From positions 1-46,229 of the forward strand of contig CAVFZY010000026.1 in assembly GCA_963627135.1 (NCBI GenBank): a stretch of DNA of 46,229 bases, given 5' to 3'. Origin of the DNA: CAG-103 sp963627135. GTDB lineage: Bacteria; Bacillota; Clostridia; Oscillospirales; Oscillospiraceae. Positions 30,825-38,582 of this stretch are shown one piece after another (within the stretch, counting starts at the first letter, position 1; every line of letters starts with the position of its first letter). The position numbers and the translations under genes are program-made. Below the pieces are notes generated by a model. It worked only from the letters and a program-made list of their open reading frames with translations. It had not been told where the DNA came from and searched no databases.

Positions 30825-31484
30825 TTATACGTAGGATTTCGTTCTGCGCATATCAAGCACCAGCTCCGGATCCTCTGCGCGCATCCGCGCCAGGATACCG
30901 GTCAGTGCGTCCGGGTCGTGCGTGATCGCGTCCAGCTCCGGCTGCATGAGACCGACGAGCTGCAAAAACGCGACCCTGCCGTGTACCGTTTCGATCGGTG
31001 CGACGGTCGTGTCGCTGACGATGGCCAGCCCCGTGATGGCTGAGTCCAGATCCGGGTGCAGGGAGATGCCGTCACCGGGGATGTAGGCGCCCGGCTCGAA
31101 GAAATTGCCGGTCTGGAACGTGTAGCGCGCCAGCTGGGCCAGCAGATCGAGCGCCCATGTGCCGGTCTCGGCATAACTCTCGCGCACCTTCATCGTCATC
31201 TCATAGCCCCACTTGCTGTACTCGGCGCCGAAGGCCGCCATGCTCGGGTACAGCTCGCTCATGCCGTAGGTGACGATGTGCTGATAGTCCTTGCCCGTGT
31301 CATAGACGGCAAAGCCGTCGAGATATTCGTCGCCGCCGAAGGCCGCGCGGTCATGCAGCTCGCTCTCAAAGCACACCGGCTCCGTCTTGGGATAGCGCTT
31401 GGCAAAAGCCGCCTCGATCGCGTCCCGGCCCGGGGCCCAGTCGGGGTGCTTTTTCATCCGCTTTGCGTATTCTTCTCTCGTCAT
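30825..31484 (-). CDS. Suppressor-of-fused (SUFU) domain protein
   Basis: A 219-residue soluble protein of the bacterial SUFU-like family: FESELHDRAAFGGDEYLDGFAVYD, written in two blocks as FESELHDRAAFGG and DEYLDGFAVYD, then HIVTYGMSELYPS and FLQLVGLMQPELDAI. These are hallmarks of PF05076. Bacterial members are often linked to toxin-immunity loci, but no toxin gene is visible here, and its role is unknown. It lies 22 bases downstream of the Crp/Fnr gene on the same strand and is probably co-transcribed with it. The ATG is preceded by GGCGGACGCAAC, a weak ribosome-binding site. Confidence 0.82.
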   Translation of the reverse strand: MTREEYAKRMKKHPDWAPGRDAIEAAFAKRYPKTEPVCFESELHDRAAFGGDEYLDGFAVYDTGKDYQHIVTYGMSELYPSMAAFGAEYSKWGYEMTMKVRESYAETGTWALDLLAQLARYTFQTGNFFEPGAYIPGDGISLHPDLDSAITGLAIVSDTTVAPIETVHGRVAFLQLVGLMQPELDAITHDPDALTGILARMRAEDPELVLDMRRTKSYV

Positions 31485-31506
31485 GTTGCGTCCGCCTTTC
31501 GTCGAT

Positions 31507-32169
31507 TTACTCCAGTGCTTCGTGCACGGAAAAATGGTTCTTGTGATAGCTCAGCAGCCCCTCGCGCTGCATCCGCGACAGCTCGCTGCACATGGCGCTG
31601 CGGTCCACGCCCAGATAGTCGGCCAGCTGCTGGCGGTTGTAGGGGATGTCAAAGCTGTATTCCCCGGTGCGCTTCACGCACTCGGAAAAGTACGACATGA
31701 GCCGGGCACGGATGCCCTTTGGTGCCGTGTGCAGGATGCGCTGCGAGAGCTGCAGGTTCTTAGCAGCGCACACGGTCAGCAGGTTTTGGATGAGCTTGGC
31801 GTGAAACGGGCAGGCGTTCGTGCACGTCGTGAGCACCTTGCCGATGTTCAAAAACAGCACCTCGGTGTCCTCCGAGGCGGTTACCCCGATGAGCAGCGGC
31901 TCGCCGGGGATGCAGGCATAGGGCTCGGCAAACACCTCGCCTGGGCCGACGTGGCCGAGCAGACTGTGGTTGCCCCAGACGTCGTCATAGCCGATCATGG
32001 CCATGCCGGAGAGCACCATGCCGAGCTGCTCGGTCGGCGCGCCCTCGGCGAGAATGATCTCGCCCCGGTCATAGTGCTTTTGCACCGCGCCGAGACATTG
32101 CAGCAGCAGCGGCAGCTCATCACTGCCAATGCCGCGAAAGAGGCGCGTATTGGATAGCGTGATGTTCAT
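31507..32169 (-). CDS. Crp/Fnr-family transcriptional regulator
   Basis: A 220-residue regulator: an N-terminal cyclic-nucleotide-binding-like beta-roll (about 10-120), a long dimer helix, and a C-terminal winged helix-turn-helix with NRQQLADYLGVDRSAMCSEL. There is no Fnr-type N-terminal cysteine cluster, although several cysteines occur in the linker region (VLTTCTNACPFH). The start ATG 32169 (GGAG six bases before) is preferred over an upstream TTG at 32196. It is divergent from an iron-sulfur protein gene, a common clostridial pair tied to redox or nitrosative stress. It has a near-consensus promoter and a palindrome just downstream of the transcription start, suggesting autorepression. 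Confidence 0.9.
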   Translation of the reverse strand: MNITLSNTRLFRGIGSDELPLLLQCLGAVQKHYDRGEIILAEGAPTEQLGMVLSGMAMIGYDDVWGNHSLLGHVGPGEVFAEPYACIPGEPLLIGVTASEDTEVLFLNIGKVLTTCTNACPFHAKLIQNLLTVCAAKNLQLSQRILHTAPKGIRARLMSYFSECVKRTGEYSFDIPYNRQQLADYLGVDRSAMCSELSRMQREGLLSYHKNHFSVHEALE

Positions 32170-32183
32170 TTTTTGCTCCATTT

Positions 32184-32241
32184 GTTGTTCTGACAACGGA
32201 TTTGTGGGTCTTATTATGCTATCTTATGCGCAGAATGTCAA
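32184..32241 (-). promoter_or_regulatory. Promoter and operator of the Crp/Fnr gene
   Basis: Minus strand: perfect -35 TTGACA (32241-32236), 17-base spacer, -10 CATAAT (32218-32213). The palindrome GTTGT-TCTG-ACAAC (32184-32197) lies about 10-22 bases after the predicted start, where a bound Crp-type protein would block transcription. Confidence 0.65.
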
Positions 32242-32288
32242 GACTGCCGGGCGGGGCCCGGACGATTTTTGGAAAGGGAAGGGATATT

Positions 32289-33002
32289 ATGATCCGCAAA
32301 ATCATCCACATTGACGAAGAAAAGTGCAACGGCTGCGGCGCGTGTGCGACTGCCTGCCACGAGGGCGCCATCGGCATCGTGAACGGCAAGGCCAAGCTCC
32401 TGCGCGATGATTACTGCGACGGTTTCGGTGACTGCCTGCCCGCCTGCCCGATGGATGCCATCCATTTTGTCGAGCGCGAAGCGGCGGCATATGACGAGGC
32501 GGCTGTGCAGGCCAACAAGCGCAAAAAGCAGGCAGAGGCCGCGCACGCTGCGCACGCCGGCGGTTGTCCCGGCCACCAGATGCACCGCTTCCAGCGTGAG
32601 GAGACGGCACAGGCAGCGGCTCCGGCGGCGCAGCCGTCGCAGCTCGGCCAGTGGCCGTGCCAGATCAAGCTCGTGCCGGTCAACGCGCCGTATTTCCGGG
32701 GCGCGAAGCTGCTTATCGCGGCCGACTGCACGGCGTATGCCTACGCGAACATGCACAGCGAGTTCATGAAGGGAAAGATCACGCTCATCGGCTGCCCGAA
32801 GCTCGACGCGGTGGATTACACCGACAAGCTCACGGAGATCATCCGGGGGAATGATCTTCAGAGTGTCACCATCGTGCGCATGGAGGTGCCGTGCTGCGGC
32901 GGGCTCGAGCACGCTGCGCGGGAGGCGCTGCGCGCGAGCGGGAAGTTCCTGCCGTGGCAGGTCGTCACGATCTCAATCGACGGAAAGATCCTCGACCGCT
33001 GA
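32289..33002 (+). CDS. 4Fe-4S ferredoxin-like protein partnered with the Crp/Fnr regulator
   Basis: A 237-residue protein. The N-terminal ferredoxin domain has one complete motif (CNGCGACATACHEG) and one variant motif (CDGFGDCLPACP) in which the second cysteine is phenylalanine. This CDGxGxC variant recurs in the family and implies that the second cluster is three-ligated or has another ligand. Residues 65-115 are a charged, alanine-rich linker with HxxH-like residues (CPGHQMHRF). The C-terminal domain has conserved cysteines (AADCTAYAY, IGCPKLD, VPCCGGLE) that may bind a further metal or disulfide. ATG 32289 follows AAGGGA. It ends at a strong terminator (33004-33058). Confidence 0.85.
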   Translation: MIRKIIHIDEEKCNGCGACATACHEGAIGIVNGKAKLLRDDYCDGFGDCLPACPMDAIHFVEREAAAYDEAAVQANKRKKQAEAAHAAHAGGCPGHQMHRFQREETAQAAAPAAQPSQLGQWPCQIKLVPVNAPYFRGAKLLIAADCTAYAYANMHSEFMKGKITLIGCPKLDAVDYTDKLTEIIRGNDLQSVTIVRMEVPCCGGLEHAAREALRASGKFLPWQVVTISIDGKILDR

Positions 33003-33003
33003 G

Positions 33004-33058
33004 CCCGTTTTTCCCGGCCCTGCCTGCATTTGCGGGCAGGGCCAACGGGAGCGTTTTT
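33004..33058 (+). terminator. Terminator of the ferredoxin-like gene
   Basis: GGCCCTGCC (33016-33024) pairs with GGCAGGGCC (33035-33043), extended by CCCGTT (33004-33009) with AACGGG (33044-33049), then GCGTTTTTC. Confidence 0.8.
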
Positions 33059-33162
33059 CATCTCGTGAAAAATATGCGGCAATTGACAACCCTGCAAAAA
33101 TGCCATGTGGCGATTGCGGATTCGATTCGGATATGTCCATAATTAAACAAAATAAAACAAAA

Positions 33163-33196
33163 AAGTCCACCGTAATTCGATTGAATTACGGTGGAC
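33163..33196 (-). terminator. Terminator of tRNA-Ser; REP-like repeat copy
   Basis: On the minus strand GTCCACCGTAATTC pairs with GAATTACGGTGGAC and is followed by TTTTTTG, 4 bases beyond the tRNA 3' end. The arms match the palindrome at 2803-2839. Confidence 0.85.
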
Positions 33197-33199
33197 GTG

Positions 33200-33292
33200 T
33201 GGCGGAGAAGGAGGGATTCGAACCCTCGATACCCTTGTGGGGTATACACGATTTCCAATCGTGCGCGCTCGACCAGGCTACGCGACTTCTCC
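33200..33292 (-). tRNA. tRNA-Ser (anticodon GGA)
   Basis: A 93-base minus-strand tRNA. The acceptor stem is GGAGAAG with CTTCTCC, discriminator G, and CCA is encoded. The anticodon stem CACGA/TCGTG encloses loop TTGGAAA, giving anticodon GGA. A long variable arm (TATACCCCACAAGGGTAT) marks it as a class II serine tRNA. The T-arm has GGGTTCGAATCCC. Confidence 0.97.
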
Positions 33293-33405
33293 ACGTTCTG
33301 CTCGGGGTGCTTGCATTTCAAATTGTCAGCTTGCACATTATAATCAAGATTTGTCATAAAGTCAAGTCCCATTTTAAAAGAAACACATTTTTGCGCGGAT
33401 TTGTA

Positions 33406-33894
33406 TCAGCCCAGCAGACAGGCAAGCAGGTTTCGCACGGTTTGGGCGTGGCAGCGGTCCTGCTGCGCCATGGCGGTCAGCGTTTCCTGCAGCGGGGGAG
33501 GCGCTTTGTTTGCCGCCGCGTCGAGCCGCTGTGCCAGCGTGAGCTCCTGTGTATAGACGCTGCGCAGATCCTGCGCCGCCGTACCCAGACGCGGGCAGGC
33601 GGCGGGCGGGATGCAGCGCTCGCCCGTGCGCAGGAAATACTCCACCTGCAGTTCTTTTTGGTGTGTCCGCTCCTTCGCCGCGATGCCGAGCAGCTGCTGC
33701 CGCCCGGTACGGATGCGCGTTGCGAGCGCTGCGTAAAACGCGGCCCCAGCCGCCTTGGTGCAGATGCACTCAGCGAGCAGCTCAGTCAGCGTGTCGGCCT
33801 CCGGCTGTGCGGCTGCGGATTCGCCCACGCTGCCCGCCACCCGCTGCCAGACGCGCTGAAAGGTGCGGTTGTCAAGAAAAACGGAATCCTGCAT
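33406..33894 (-). CDS. Ferritin-like domain protein
   Basis: A 162-residue, helix-rich protein that looks like a four-helix ferritin/rubrerythrin-type bundle. Candidate metal ligands are the ECICTKAAGAAFY helix, AAKERTHQKEL (E and H in the typical ExxH spacing), and QDRCHAQTV. There is no rubredoxin domain. ATG 33894 is used because GGAGG lies 7 bases upstream; an ATG 15 bases earlier overlaps that site. It stands alone between tRNA-Ser and divergent rsmE. Iron storage or peroxide reduction is possible, but metal binding is only inferred. Confidence 0.6.
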   Translation of the reverse strand: MQDSVFLDNRTFQRVWQRVAGSVGESAAAQPEADTLTELLAECICTKAAGAAFYAALATRIRTGRQQLLGIAAKERTHQKELQVEYFLRTGERCIPPAACPRLGTAAQDLRSVYTQELTLAQRLDAAANKAPPPLQETLTAMAQQDRCHAQTVRNLLACLLG

Positions 33895-33989
33895 CGTCCA
33901 TACCTCCACACCATGCTATGACCCGGCTTGCAAAAACGTGCGAAGTGTGCCATAATCATGGCAGAGATCATGCATCGGAGGCGACCATT

Positions 33990-34721
33990 ATGGCTCGATT
34001 TTTCATAGCAGGCACCAACTTCCCGAATGGCCGGGCGATCATCCGCGGCCGCGACGCCGACCATATCCGCGTGCTGCGTCTGCGCGCGGGCGATGATATT
34101 GTTATCTGCGACGGGGCGGGGCGCGACTATAAGTGCCGCCTGGTGCAGACGCTGGAGCACGAGGCCGAGGCCGAGGTCATCGAGGTCGTGCCGTGCAAGG
34201 CAGAGCCCACCGTGCGCACGACGGTGTTTGCCGGCCTGCCAAAGGGGGAGCGCAGCGACTTTCTCGTGCAAAAGTGCACGGAGGCCGGTGCCGCCGAGAT
34301 CGTCTTTTTCTCCTGCACGCGCTGCGTGGCCAAGGCGGTCAATATGGAAAAGAAGCTCGAGCGCTGGCAGCGCATCGCCGAGGAGGCGGCCAAGCAGTCC
34401 GGACGCGGCATCATCCCGCAGGTGCGTTATGAGGTAGACTTCGTCGCCGTGCTCAACGGCGCGCTGCACACGGGTCTGCCGCTGTTCATGTACGAGACCG
34501 GCGAGCGCGAGACGATCCGCGATGCGATCGAGCACACCGCGGCCCCAATCGCATCGGCGGCCATCATCACGGGACCGGAGGGCGGTTTTGCCGAATTCGA
34601 AGCCGATATGGCCCGCAAGCTCGGCATGCACATCTGCTCCATGGGCGAGCGGATTCTGCGGTGCGAGACGGCACCGGTCGTCGCACTCGCGGCACTGATG
34701 TACGGCACCGGCAACTTGTGA
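33990..34721 (+). CDS. rsmE: 16S rRNA (uracil-1498-N3)-methyltransferase
   Basis: A 243-residue SPOUT-class enzyme that methylates U1498 of 16S rRNA with SAM. Residues 1-70 form the PUA-like RNA-binding domain (HIRVLRLRAGDDIVICDG). The knotted catalytic domain contains LPKGERSDFLVQKCTEAGA, SGRGIIPQV, the SAM-binding ITGPEGGF, and ILRCETAPVVAL. All are family hallmarks and the length is standard. ATG 33990 follows CGGAGG at 8 bases; the open frame extends far upstream only by chance. Confidence 0.95.
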   Translation: MARFFIAGTNFPNGRAIIRGRDADHIRVLRLRAGDDIVICDGAGRDYKCRLVQTLEHEAEAEVIEVVPCKAEPTVRTTVFAGLPKGERSDFLVQKCTEAGAAEIVFFSCTRCVAKAVNMEKKLERWQRIAEEAAKQSGRGIIPQVRYEVDFVAVLNGALHTGLPLFMYETGERETIRDAIEHTAAPIASAAIITGPEGGFAEFEADMARKLGMHICSMGERILRCETAPVVALAALMYGTGNL

Positions 34722-34735
34722 ATTTTTTTTGAAGT

Positions 34736-34771
34736 CAGGGCTTGACAAGCCCTGTATGTGTGTGTCATAAT
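34736..34771 (+). promoter_or_regulatory. Promoter of the glycine-riboswitch transcript with a palindrome over the -35 box
   Basis: A perfect -35 TTGACA (34742-34747), 18-base spacer and -10 CATAAT (34766-34771) lie just upstream of the riboswitch. The 19-base palindrome CAGGGCTTGACAAGCCCTG (34736-34754) covers the -35 box. It may be an operator, or the stem may help end rsmE transcription. Confidence 0.65.
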
Positions 34772-34843
34772 ACTCGACGCAATCAAATGAATATCCATCG
34801 AAACCTCAAGGATCGGCGCAGCCGAGACTGGAGGCGGAGGAGA

Positions 34844-34918
34844 CTCTGGAGAATCCCGCGCCAAGCGGGTGCCGAAGGTGCAAGGCGAAAGCCGAATCTC
34901 TCAGGCAAAAGGACAGAG
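34844..34918 (+). ncRNA. Glycine riboswitch (single visible aptamer)
   Basis: CTCTG (34844-34848) and CAGAG (34914-34918) form P1. Inside are the invariant blocks CTGGAGA, GCCGAAGG, GCAA, and CTCTCAGGCAAAAGGAC, in the right order. Only one aptamer is evident; the upstream 60 bases show a small TCGGC/GCCGA stem but no second core. It precedes an alanine/glycine symporter gene and an intrinsic terminator, so it should adjust symporter expression to glycine. Confidence 0.92.
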
Positions 34919-34964
34919 CGAATACCCGATATGTGCGGGTGTTCAAGCGCTGTTTGTTCTCTGG

Positions 34965-34996
34965 AGCTGCTGGTCGAAACGACCGGCAGCTTTTTG
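34965..34996 (+). terminator. Riboswitch-controlled intrinsic terminator
   Basis: AGCTGCTGGTCG (34965-34976) pairs with CGACCGGCAGCT (34980-34991) around an AAA loop, followed by TTTT. It is located between the glycine aptamer and the agcS ribosome-binding site, as expected for a transcription-attenuation platform. Confidence 0.88.
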
Positions 34997-35030
34997 CTTT
35001 GCAAAAATTCAATGCAGAGGGAGAAACAAC

Positions 35031-36419
35031 ATGGACACTTTACTCAAAATTGTGCAGACCATCAACATGTACCTGTCAGACTATGTGCTGATCATTCTGC
35101 TCATTGGCACGGGCCTGTACTTCACGATCCGCACGAAATTTGTGCAGGTGCGCTGCTTCGGCGAGGGCTGGCGGCGTTTCTTCGGTGAGTTCAGCCTCAA
35201 CGGCGAGAAGCACAGATCCGGCATGAGCTCGTTCCAGGCACTGGCGACGGCGGTCGCGGCGCAGGTCGGTACCGGCAACATCGTCGGCGCCTGCGGCGCA
35301 ATCCTCATCGGCGGACCCGGCGCGATCTTCTGGATGTGGGTCATCGCGTTCTTTGGCATGGCGACGATCTATGCCGAGGCGGTGCTCGCGCAGGAGACGC
35401 GTACCGTGGAGCCGGATGGCAATGTCCTTGGCGGACCGGTGTATTACATCAAGCGGGCATTCCCGAACGGCTTCGGCAAGTTCCTGGCCGGTTTCTTCGC
35501 GGTCGCGATCATTCTGGCGCTCGGCTTTATGGGCACCATGGTGCAGTCCAACTCCATCGGTGAGGCATGCCAGAATGCGTTCCACATCCCGACCTGGGTC
35601 ATGGGCCTGATTCTTTCGGCCGTCGCGGCATTCATCTTCATCGGCGGCGTGCAGCGCATCGCCTCCGTCACGGAAAAGATCGTGCCGGTCATGGCCTGCC
35701 TGTATCTGCTCGGCGGCCTGATTGTGCTCATCGCCCGCATCCGCTACGTGCCGGAGACTTTCGGCATGATCTTCAAGTATGCCTTTGTGCCGCAGTCCAT
35801 CATCGGCGGCGGCATTGGCTACGCGCTCAAGACGGCCATCAGCCAGGGCGCCAAGCGCGGCCTGTTCTCGAACGAGGCCGGCATGGGCTCCACGCCGCAT
35901 GCGCACGCGCTGGCCAACGTCAAGAACCCGCACGAGCAGGGCACGGTCGCGATGATCGGCGTGTTCATCGACACGTTCATCGTCCTGACCATGACGGCGC
36001 TGGTCGTCATCTCCACGCTCTACGCCGGCAACGGCCCGCTGGCCCACGGCGCGGTCGACGGCATCTCCAAGACAAACATGGCGCAGCTCGCGTTCTCGAG
36101 TGTGTTCGGCGATACGCTCGGCAATGCGTTCGTGGCCATCTGCCTGCTGTTTTTCGCGTTCTCGACGATCGTCGGCTGGAACCTTTTCGGCCGCATCAAT
36201 GTCAACTATCTCTTCGGCAAGAAGGCGAACCTTGCCTACTCCATCATCGCCATCATCTTCATCTTCCTCGGCTCCTGCCTGTCCAATGATCTTGTCTGGG
36301 AACTGACTGACATGTTTAACCAGCTTATGGTGCTGCCGAACGTCATCGCGCTCATTGCGCTCTCCGGCCTTGTGGCCGCAGCGGCCAGGCGCAGCGACAA
36401 GCACGAACTGCGCAAGTAA
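35031..36419 (+). CDS. Alanine/glycine:cation symporter (AGCS/AlsT family)
   Basis: A 462-residue sodium-coupled amino acid transporter with about 11 helices. Family hallmarks include SSFQALATAVAAQVGTGNIVG at the N-terminal substrate site (given as SSFQALATAV and AQVGTGNIVG), GGPVYYIKR, and RGLFSNEAGMGSTPHAHA. ATG 35031 follows GAGGGAGAAACAAC; the longer frame upstream is rejected because it crosses the riboswitch and terminator. The glycine riboswitch shows that glycine is the relevant ligand. Depending on platform logic the protein serves glycine uptake under shortage, or uptake for use as carbon and energy source when abundant. Confidence 0.93.
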   Translation: MDTLLKIVQTINMYLSDYVLIILLIGTGLYFTIRTKFVQVRCFGEGWRRFFGEFSLNGEKHRSGMSSFQALATAVAAQVGTGNIVGACGAILIGGPGAIFWMWVIAFFGMATIYAEAVLAQETRTVEPDGNVLGGPVYYIKRAFPNGFGKFLAGFFAVAIILALGFMGTMVQSNSIGEACQNAFHIPTWVMGLILSAVAAFIFIGGVQRIASVTEKIVPVMACLYLLGGLIVLIARIRYVPETFGMIFKYAFVPQSIIGGGIGYALKTAISQGAKRGLFSNEAGMGSTPHAHALANVKNPHEQGTVAMIGVFIDTFIVLTMTALVVISTLYAGNGPLAHGAVDGISKTNMAQLAFSSVFGDTLGNAFVAICLLFFAFSTIVGWNLFGRINVNYLFGKKANLAYSIIAIIFIFLGSCLSNDLVWELTDMFNQLMVLPNVIALIALSGLVAAAARRSDKHELRK

Positions 36420-36432
36420 TTTCGCATACGGC

Positions 36433-36466
36433 AACCCGCCCTGCACCGATCGGTGCAGGGCGGGTT
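36433..36466. terminator. Bidirectional terminator between agcS and pepD
   Basis: AACCCGCCCTGCACCGA (36433-36449) is followed by its exact complement, then TTTG on the plus strand. The flanking genes converge. Confidence 0.88.
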
Positions 36467-36478
36467 TTGCATATTCGC

Positions 36479-37918
36479 TCATTTGCAGCGGCGAAGCACC
36501 TCGAGCGTGTAACGCCAAACACGCTGCACGGAGGCGATGTGCATACGTTCGCGGCAGGTGTGGATCTCCGTCAGGTCAGGGCCGAAGGACACGCAGTCGA
36601 GCTCCGGCAGCTTTCCGGCAAACAGCCCACACTCGACGCCCGCGTGGATGGCCTCCACCTTCGGGACGCGGCCGTATTGTTCGCGGAAGACTGCGACCAT
36701 GCGCTCGCGCAGGGGCGAATCCTTGCGGTATTCCCATGCGGGATAATCGCCCGTGACGTCGACGGTGCCGCCAAGCTGCACCATCAGGCAGCGCAGGCGC
36801 GCGACGAGCATCTCCTTTTGCGTGCACACGCTGCTGCGTACGCAGAACGATGCCTGCACGGCGTCTGCGTACGTGGTCAGAATGCCGAGATTCAGCGACG
36901 TCTGTACAAGGTCCGGAATGTCCCGGCTCATGGCCTGGATGCCGTTCGGCAGGCAGCAGAGCATGCACACGGCGCGCTGCGTGGACGACTCGTCCAGCGG
37001 CAGCTGCTGCGGCTGGGCTGCGTCAAAGCGCACGAACACATCCGGGTCGGCGGCCGCGTATTCGTGCCGGAGTGCGGCGTCCATGTCCGCGATCGCCGCC
37101 TGCGCGGCGGCAGTATCGGCCACGGTGATGACAGCATGGCTCTCGCGCGGGATGGCGTTATCCTTCAGGCCGCCGGCGACGGAGATGAGCCGCAGCGGTG
37201 TGCGCTCACTGATGGCGTACAGCACGCGGCCCATGAGGAGGTTCGCGTTGCCGCGGCCCTTGTCGATTTCCGTGCCCGAGTGGCCGCCGAGCAGGCCGCC
37301 GACCGTGATGGTCAGCACCGTGCCGGAAAACGGCGCGCGCGTGACCGGCAGCGTGCACACGGACACATTGCCGCCGGCGCAACTGACGGTGAGCACGCCC
37401 TCGTCCTCGGAGTCGATGTTGAGCATCGTGCGGCCTTTCAGGACGGAGGCGTCCAGCGCGGCCGCGCCGAGCATGCCGGTCTCCTCGTCGACGGTGATGA
37501 CGACCTCGAGCGGGGGATGGGGGATGTCGTCCGCATCCAGGATCGCCAGCGCCATGGCCACGGCAATGCCGTCGTCCCCGCCGAGCGTTGTGCCGCGCGC
37601 GCCGATCGTATCGCCGTCCACAAAGAGGTCGAGCCCCTCGCGGGTCATGTCCTTCGTGCAGTTTGGCGCGGTCTCGCAGACCATGTCCATATGCCCCTGC
37701 AGGATGACCGGGGCGGCGGACTCGTAGCCCGACGTGCCGGGAGAGAAAATGACAACATTGTTGTGCGCGTCCTGAATGCAGCGCAGATGATGTTCGGCCG
37801 CGAAGCGCACGAGATAATCGCTGATTTCTTTCGTGTTGCCGGAGCCGTGCGGGATGGCGCACAGCTGCTCAAAACAGGAAAAGACGGCGCGCGGCTCCAG
37901 ATGATCGAGAATAGGCAT
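36479..37918 (-). CDS. pepD: Aminoacyl-histidine dipeptidase (M20, Xaa-His dipeptidase)
   Basis: A 479-residue cytosolic metallopeptidase cleaving Xaa-His and other dipeptides. Metal ligands of clan MH are visible: LQGHMDMV (H76, D78), LGGDDGIAV (D115), and TVDEETGM (E145, E146). The lid/dimer domain lies about 195-380, followed by the final metal-ligand region FGPDLTEIHTCRERM. IPHGSGNTKEISDYL near the N-terminus is typical of the PepD branch. ATG 37918 has AAGGAG before it; 35 additional in-frame codons upstream overlap a hairpin and are not used. It probably forms a single-gene unit between the palindromic terminators. Confidence 0.92.
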   Translation of the reverse strand: MPILDHLEPRAVFSCFEQLCAIPHGSGNTKEISDYLVRFAAEHHLRCIQDAHNNVVIFSPGTSGYESAAPVILQGHMDMVCETAPNCTKDMTREGLDLFVDGDTIGARGTTLGGDDGIAVAMALAILDADDIPHPPLEVVITVDEETGMLGAAALDASVLKGRTMLNIDSEDEGVLTVSCAGGNVSVCTLPVTRAPFSGTVLTITVGGLLGGHSGTEIDKGRGNANLLMGRVLYAISERTPLRLISVAGGLKDNAIPRESHAVITVADTAAAQAAIADMDAALRHEYAAADPDVFVRFDAAQPQQLPLDESSTQRAVCMLCCLPNGIQAMSRDIPDLVQTSLNLGILTTYADAVQASFCVRSSVCTQKEMLVARLRCLMVQLGGTVDVTGDYPAWEYRKDSPLRERMVAVFREQYGRVPKVEAIHAGVECGLFAGKLPELDCVSFGPDLTEIHTCRERMHIASVQRVWRYTLEVLRRCK

Positions 37919-37946
37919 GACAAATCTCCTTCGCTGATGAAATGAA

Positions 37947-37976
37947 CCCGGCGGACACACTGGCGTGTCCGCCGGG
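37947..37976 (-). terminator. Hairpin downstream of the TetR gene
   Basis: CCCGGCGGACAC (37947-37958) pairs exactly with GTGTCCGCCGGG (37965-37976). On the minus strand it follows the TetR stop and precedes pepD. The T run is weak (GTTCATTTC), so termination may be partial. Confidence 0.6.
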
Positions 37977-37982
37977 GGGTGG

Positions 37983-38561
37983 TTACAATTCAACCGGGAT
38001 CTGCACCCGGGACAGGGAGGCACGGATGTTGCCGGTGAACAGCAGGCTCAGGCGGCGGATCTGCGCTTCGAGGTCCTCTTTCATCCCGTTTTCGAGCCAT
38101 TCGTAGAAAATGTCCGTGATGCCGAAGCGGTAGAGGTCGCACACGAGCTTCTTGTCCTGCGCACTCACGCGCAGACCGCGGGCCTGTTGCTCCACATAGC
38201 TGTGCATCATTTCCCCGGAAATGCGGCCCACGTGCTTTTCCAGCTCCAGCCGGTGCGAAGAGGTGTAGATGTGGTACACGGCGCGCTTGTGCTCGCGCGC
38301 AAAGCGGGAGGCGGTGATCATGCACTCTTCCCAGCTGCCGGTCGCCTCAAATTCGTCGAGCGCGCGCTCGGTCTCGCGGCGCAGGATGGTATCGAGCAGC
38401 TCGTACAGGTCGGAGTAATGGTAATAAAACGTCCGGCGTGTGATCTGGCACTCGTCCACGAGCTGCGTCACGGTGATCTTGTCGAACGGCTGCTCGGACA
38501 GCAATTTTAGGAATGTGTCCTGGATGGCGGCCTCGGTCAAATGTGCCAAGCGGGATCCCAC
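37983..38561 (-). CDS. TetR/AcrR-family transcriptional regulator
   Basis: About 190 residues. The N-terminal helix-turn-helix (AAIQDTFLKLLSEQPFDKIT and VTQLVDECQITRRTFYYHYSD) is a clear TetR_N domain with the recognition-helix end RRTFYYHY. The helical C-terminal part (about 80-185) resembles the TetR_C_7/DhaS-like branch. The start is uncertain: GTG 38561 lies almost on the AGAAAGG site, whereas TTG 38549, four codons later, has a better distance. The gene is 21 bases after the acyltransferase gene and is probably the last gene of that operon, so it may regulate glycolipid genes. Confidence 0.87.
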   Translation of the reverse strand: MGSRLAHLTEAAIQDTFLKLLSEQPFDKITVTQLVDECQITRRTFYYHYSDLYELLDTILRRETERALDEFEATGSWEECMITASRFAREHKRAVYHIYTSSHRLELEKHVGRISGEMMHSYVEQQARGLRVSAQDKKLVCDLYRFGITDIFYEWLENGMKEDLEAQIRRLSLLFTGNIRASLSRVQIPVEL

Positions 38562-38582
38562 CTTTCTGGTCGTGCGGCGCGG

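Noticed and set aside
32851..33921. 356-codon plus-strand frame running through the tRNA-Ser region
   Set aside because: Includes the well-known false peptide (EGFEPSIP...) made by translating the reverse of a tRNA-Ser; not a gene.
34780..34843. Second (tandem) glycine aptamer upstream of the recognised one
   Set aside because: Only a small TCGGC/GCCGA stem is present; the conserved glycine-aptamer core blocks are missing.
34869..35030. In-frame 54-codon extension of the AGCS symporter
   Set aside because: It reads through the glycine riboswitch and its terminator; ATG 35031 has a proper ribosome-binding site.
35076..36518. 480-codon minus-strand open frame opposite agcS
   Set aside because: Extreme D/H/R content and no motifs; shadow of the symporter gene.
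36467..37945. 492-codon plus-strand open frame opposite pepD
   Set aside because: Antisense shadow; pepD has intact metal-binding motifs on the other strand.
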